A stretch of DNA of 8,454 bases, from contig JAUYMQ010000136.1 in assembly GCA_030698575.1 (NCBI GenBank), positions 1 through 8,454 on the forward strand, written 5' to 3'. This DNA comes from Deltaproteobacteria bacterium. Its GTDB lineage: Bacteria; JAUYMQ01. The translations under genes and the position numbers were made by a program. Position 1 is the first letter of the stretch. Each line of letters starts with the position of its first letter. Below the pieces are notes generated by a model. It searched no databases. It saw only the letters and a program-made list of their open reading frames with translations, and was not told the DNA's origin. Positions 6,220-8,454 of the stretch are shown here, one piece after another.

Positions 6220-7220
6220 CCATCCCGGGTAGAAAGCGCCTCCGCGTAAAGCCCCCGGACGCCGATCAGCGGCTCGATGTCTTTCTGGCGGCCGCCGTTC
6301 CTGATCTGTCCCGGAGCCGCGTACAGCGGCTAATCCGGGAGGGGAAGATACGCGTTGACGGCAAGGCGCCCCGCTCCTCCGACTCGACGCGTGCGGGAAG
6401 CGTGATCGAGGTCGAGCTGCCGCCGCCTGCGCCGTCGTCAGCGCTGCCCGAGGACATTCCCCTCACGGTGGTCTTCGAAGACGCCTCGCTCATCGTTGTG
6501 GTCAAGCCGGCCGGTCTCGTGGTCCATCCGGCCGCCGGGCATGCCCGGGGAACGCTGGTCAACGCGCTCCTTCACCATTGCCGCGACCTCTCGGGCATCG
6601 GTGGAGTGCTTCGCCCCGGCATCGTCCACCGAATGGACAAGGGGACGAGCGGCCTGCTTGTCGCCGCCAAGAGCGATCGCGCCCATGCAAGCCTCGCGGG
6701 GCAGTTCAAGGAGCACACGGTCGACCGCGAGTATCTGGCCATCGTCTGGGGGCGGTTTCGTGATCAGAGCGGGCGCTATGATCAGCCCGTGGGTCGGCAT
6801 CCCCGGGACAGGAAGCGCATGAGCGTGACGAGCCGCCGGGGGAAGGAGGCCGCGACGCTCTACCGTGTCGAGAGTGAGGCTGCGGGAATGACCCTCCTCC
6901 GGCTGAAGTTGCTCACGGGGCGGACGCATCAGATCCGCGTCCACCTGTCGTCGGCGGGGCATCCGGTGCTGGGCGACCCGACCTACGGCGGCGCGACTTC
7001 CCGGGGGGCGGCCGCGCTGCCGGCGTTGAGGCCCATTGTCCGCGGGCTCGGGCGCCCGGCCCTGCACGCGACCGTTCTGGGCTTCGATCACCCCGAGACT
7101 GCAAAGCGGTTCAGATTCGAATCTCCGCTCCCGCCGGATCTGAGAGAGGTCTGGGGGCGGCTCGAGGCGCTCCAGGGGGGGCTTCAGGGTGGTTCAAGTT
7201 TTTCACGAGGGCCCCGATAA
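6216..7220 (+). CDS. rluD: RluA/RluD-family 23S rRNA pseudouridine synthase
   Basis: A 334-residue enzyme that converts uridine to pseudouridine, in RluD at helix 69 of 23S rRNA. Residues about 8-70 are an S4 RNA-binding domain (RLDVFLAAAVPDLSRSRVQ, then GKIRVDGK). The catalytic domain has motif I VVVKPAGLVVHPAAG, motif II GIVHRMDKGTSGLL with catalytic Asp141, and motif III LLTGRTHQIRVHLSSAGHPV, then LGDPTYGG. All family motifs are intact and the length is normal. The S4 domain and overall form fit RluD better than RluA, but site specificity cannot be read from sequence. The GTG start at 6216 overlaps the previous stop by 4 bases, indicating translational coupling. The Gly/Ser-rich C-terminal tail after about residue 320 is not conserved in the family. 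No terminator is visible after the stop. Confidence 0.93.
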   Translation: MTIPGRKRLRVKPPDADQRLDVFLAAAVPDLSRSRVQRLIREGKIRVDGKAPRSSDSTRAGSVIEVELPPPAPSSALPEDIPLTVVFEDASLIVVVKPAGLVVHPAAGHARGTLVNALLHHCRDLSGIGGVLRPGIVHRMDKGTSGLLVAAKSDRAHASLAGQFKEHTVDREYLAIVWGRFRDQSGRYDQPVGRHPRDRKRMSVTSRRGKEAATLYRVESEAAGMTLLRLKLLTGRTHQIRVHLSSAGHPVLGDPTYGGATSRGAAALPALRPIVRGLGRPALHATVLGFDHPETAKRFRFESPLPPDLREVWGRLEALQGGLQGGSSFSRGPR

Positions 7221-7235
7221 GTCTCAACAAATACC

Positions 7236-7264
7236 TTGACAGGCCAGGGGGGCTGCGTTACTTA
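7236..7264 (+). promoter_or_regulatory. Probable sigma-70 promoter of rho
   Basis: TTGACA (7236-7241) is a perfect -35 box beginning 16 bases after the rluD stop. The matching -10 is weak: TTACTT at 16-base spacing or TACTTA at 17-base spacing (7258-7264). The sequence changes from G-rich to C-rich just after it. Transcription would start near 7271. Confidence 0.55.
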
Positions 7265-7647
7265 GCTCAAAGACCTACGAAAATCCGCCACGTCAGCCTT
7301 TCCCCTGGCAGATCCAAAACAAGCAACCTTAATCCACTTTCCTAGCTTGGTGCGTTCATCAACAAGCCCGCGATCGGAGAAAGGCCGCCGCGGCGACCGG
7401 GAAGGAACCCACGCCGTCCAGGCACCCTGATGACGAATCCCAACCAGTTTCGTCGGACCTTCCCGAATCGCCGGAGCCATTTCCGAGCGTAAAGACACCC
7501 CCCGCGATCAATCCCAGCGCGATCGTTTGTAAGGAGCCGACCCAGCACGTTCCCTTCTTCCGTGACCCCTTCATCCAGAAGGGGCCCGCATACCTCCGAA
7601 CCCGCTTTGGCTCTGCGGGGCGGGGACACTAGCAGGCAGGAGCAGAG
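7265..7647 (+). other. Long C-rich, G-poor leader of rho (candidate Rho-dependent attenuator)
   Basis: About 375 bases lie between the likely start point and the rho ATG, with no convincing protein gene on either strand. Hand counts give C over G of 22 to 9 in 7261-7320, 18 to 12 in 7321-7380, and 22 to 13 in 7441-7500. This is the composition expected of a Rho-loading (rut) region. In E. coli the rho gene is known to be attenuated by Rho itself in a leader of similar size. Autoregulation here is therefore a reasonable inference, not a demonstration. Open frames on the minus strand in this stretch resemble no known family. A 20-codon Arg-rich frame at 7430-7492 lacks a clear Shine-Dalgarno. 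Confidence 0.5.
7566..7584 (+). repeat. Hairpin in the rho leader
   Basis: CCCCTTC-ATCCA-GAAGGGG is a perfect 7-base stem with a 5-base loop, 63 bases upstream of the rho start codon. No T-run follows, so it is not an intrinsic terminator. A weaker stem, CCCGC (7601-7605) with GCGGG (7615-7619), lies between it and the Shine-Dalgarno. The pair may shape the leader RNA. Confidence 0.4.
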
Positions 7648-8385
7648 ATGAATCTGAAGGAGCTCAAGGAAAAGAAGATCAGCGAACTGACCGCCATGGC
7701 GCGCGACCTGAAGGTCGAAGGCGCCGGCGGCTTGCGAAAGCAGGATTTGATTTTTGCAATTCTGCAGGCGCAGGCCGAGAAGGAAGGGCTGATCTATGGC
7801 GAGGGGGTCCTCGAGATACTCCCGGATGGCTTCGGCTTCCTGAGAGCGCCCGACTACAACTACCTGCCTGGTCCCGACGACATTTACGTGAGCCCTTCCC
7901 AGATCCGACGCTTCAACCTGCGCACCGGCGACACGGTGGCGGGGCAGATCCGGCCTCCCAAGGAGGCGGAGCGCTACTTCGCGCTCCTCAAGGTCGAGGC
8001 GCTCAACTATGAAGAGACCGAAGCTTCTCGCGACAAGATCCTCTTCGACAACCTGACGCCGCTCTATCCGCAGGAGCGGTTAGTCCTCGAATACGAGCCG
8101 AAAAACTTCTCGACGCGGGCGCTCGACATGATGACGCCCATCGGGAAGGGACAGCGCGGGCTCATCGTGGCGCCGCCCCGAACCGGAAAGACGATGATGC
8201 TTCAGGCCATCGCCAATGCCATCACGAGGAACCACAAGGAAGTGATCCTCATCGTGCTGCTCATCGACGAGCGGCCGGAGGAAGTGACCGACATGGAGCG
8301 CCACGTGGACGGCGAGGTCATCAGCTCGACCTTCGACGAGCCGCCGACGCGGCACGTCCAGGTGGCCGAGATGTTCATCGAGTAG
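7648..8385 (+). CDS. rho: Transcription termination factor Rho, cut short by an in-frame TAG
   Basis: Rho is a hexameric RNA-dependent ATPase and helicase that ends transcription at Rho-dependent sites. The 245 residues before the stop contain the Rho_N helical domain (about 1-45), the cold-shock-like RNA-binding domain with RNP-type DGFGFLR, the P-loop APPRTGKT (175-182) and [11 protein letters not shown] with the catalytic glutamate Glu208. AGGAG at 7638-7642, 5 bases before ATG, supports the start. A normal Rho is about 415 residues, so the product ending at TAG (8383-8385) would lack Walker B, the Q and R loops and most of the ATPase core, and could not work. The frame continues with clear Rho sequence after the TAG, so this is a point change at a codon that normally reads Lys (EKAKRLVE in relatives). 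Candidate causes are a sequencing or consensus error, a nonsense mutation, or amber recoding. Confidence 0.93.
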   Translation: MNLKELKEKKISELTAMARDLKVEGAGGLRKQDLIFAILQAQAEKEGLIYGEGVLEILPDGFGFLRAPDYNYLPGPDDIYVSPSQIRRFNLRTGDTVAGQIRPPKEAERYFALLKVEALNYEETEASRDKILFDNLTPLYPQERLVLEYEPKNFSTRALDMMTPIGKGQRGLIVAPPRTGKTMMLQAIANAITRNHKEVILIVLLIDERPEEVTDMERHVDGEVISSTFDEPPTRHVQVAEMFIE

Positions 8386-8454
8386 GCGAAGCGCCTCGTC
8401 GAGCACAAGCGCGACGTGGTCGTTCTGCTCGACTCCATTACGCGCCTCGCGCGG
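8386..8454 (+). pseudogene. rho: Rho, continuation after the in-frame TAG (runs off the window)
   Basis: Directly after the TAG the same frame reads AKRLVEHKRDV then VVLLDSITRLAR to the window end. This includes the Rho Walker B segment (LLDSITRLAR), which is nearly invariant in the family. No stop follows before the edge and no start codon with a Shine-Dalgarno is seen, so it is not a separate gene. It should be read with the preceding 245 codons as one rho gene interrupted by a single codon. Confidence 0.85.

Noticed and set aside
7258-7330. Possible tRNA suggested by TTAGCTCA
   Set aside because: No acceptor stem or T-loop (GGTTCGAATCC-like) sequence follows and no cloverleaf can be drawn.
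7262-7629. Minus-strand frames of 71-95 codons in the rho leader
   Set aside because: No family resemblance and no supporting start context. The region is better explained as a leader from the TTGACA promoter.
1-8454. CRISPR array, insertion sequence, attachment site or phage genes
   Set aside because: No regularly spaced repeats, transposase or integrase motifs, or terminal inverted repeats were found by eye.

Overview
The window is a strongly GC-rich chromosomal stretch from a Gram-negative bacterium. It most resembles Deltaproteobacteria or an allied lineage. The grounds are the Rho N-terminus ([14 protein letters not shown] and the run around DGFGFLR), the pairing of a MinD/ParA ATPase with a J-like/RodZ-like HTH protein, and an HtrA protease behind a lipoprotein-like signal. 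No phage, IS, CRISPR, tRNA or rRNA sequence was seen. The lineage is inferred from protein style and no search was run.

Layout. Bases 1-111 (minus strand) hold the first 37 codons of an RNase G/E-type ribonuclease, divergent from a GntR/FCD transcription factor (387-1076). The 275-base divergent spacer carries a candidate promoter in each direction and a GTATAC operator-like site. A hairpin-rich spacer with a candidate promoter leads to an HNH endonuclease-family protein (1318-1917). A tightly packed plus-strand run follows: MinD/FlhG-like ATPase (2038-3102), J-like/RodZ-HTH protein (3177-3914), a patatin phospholipase joined in frame to an HtrA/PDZ serine protease (3907-5946), an 88-residue protein of unknown function (5953-6219) and an RluD-family pseudouridine synthase (6216-7220). 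Overlaps of 8 and 4 bases and a 6-base gap in the last part suggest one operon with translational coupling. A perfect TTGACA box at 7236 then starts a roughly 375-base, C-rich and G-poor leader in front of rho (7648 to the window end).

How the genes may work together. The MinD-like ATPase and its HTH partner look like a positional or polar-organisation pair. The patatin-HtrA protein would place a lipid hydrolase in the cytoplasm and a protease in the periplasm, joined by one membrane segment. Together they could form an envelope maintenance unit, but this is inference from adjacency. RNase G/E, RluD and Rho are RNA housekeeping genes.

Two points need most attention. One is the patatin-HtrA fusion, which is either real or produced by a single-base error in a C7 run at 4796-4802. 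The other is an in-frame TAG at 8383-8385 in rho, placed at a normally conserved lysine codon just before the Walker B motif, with the Rho reading frame continuing intact after it.
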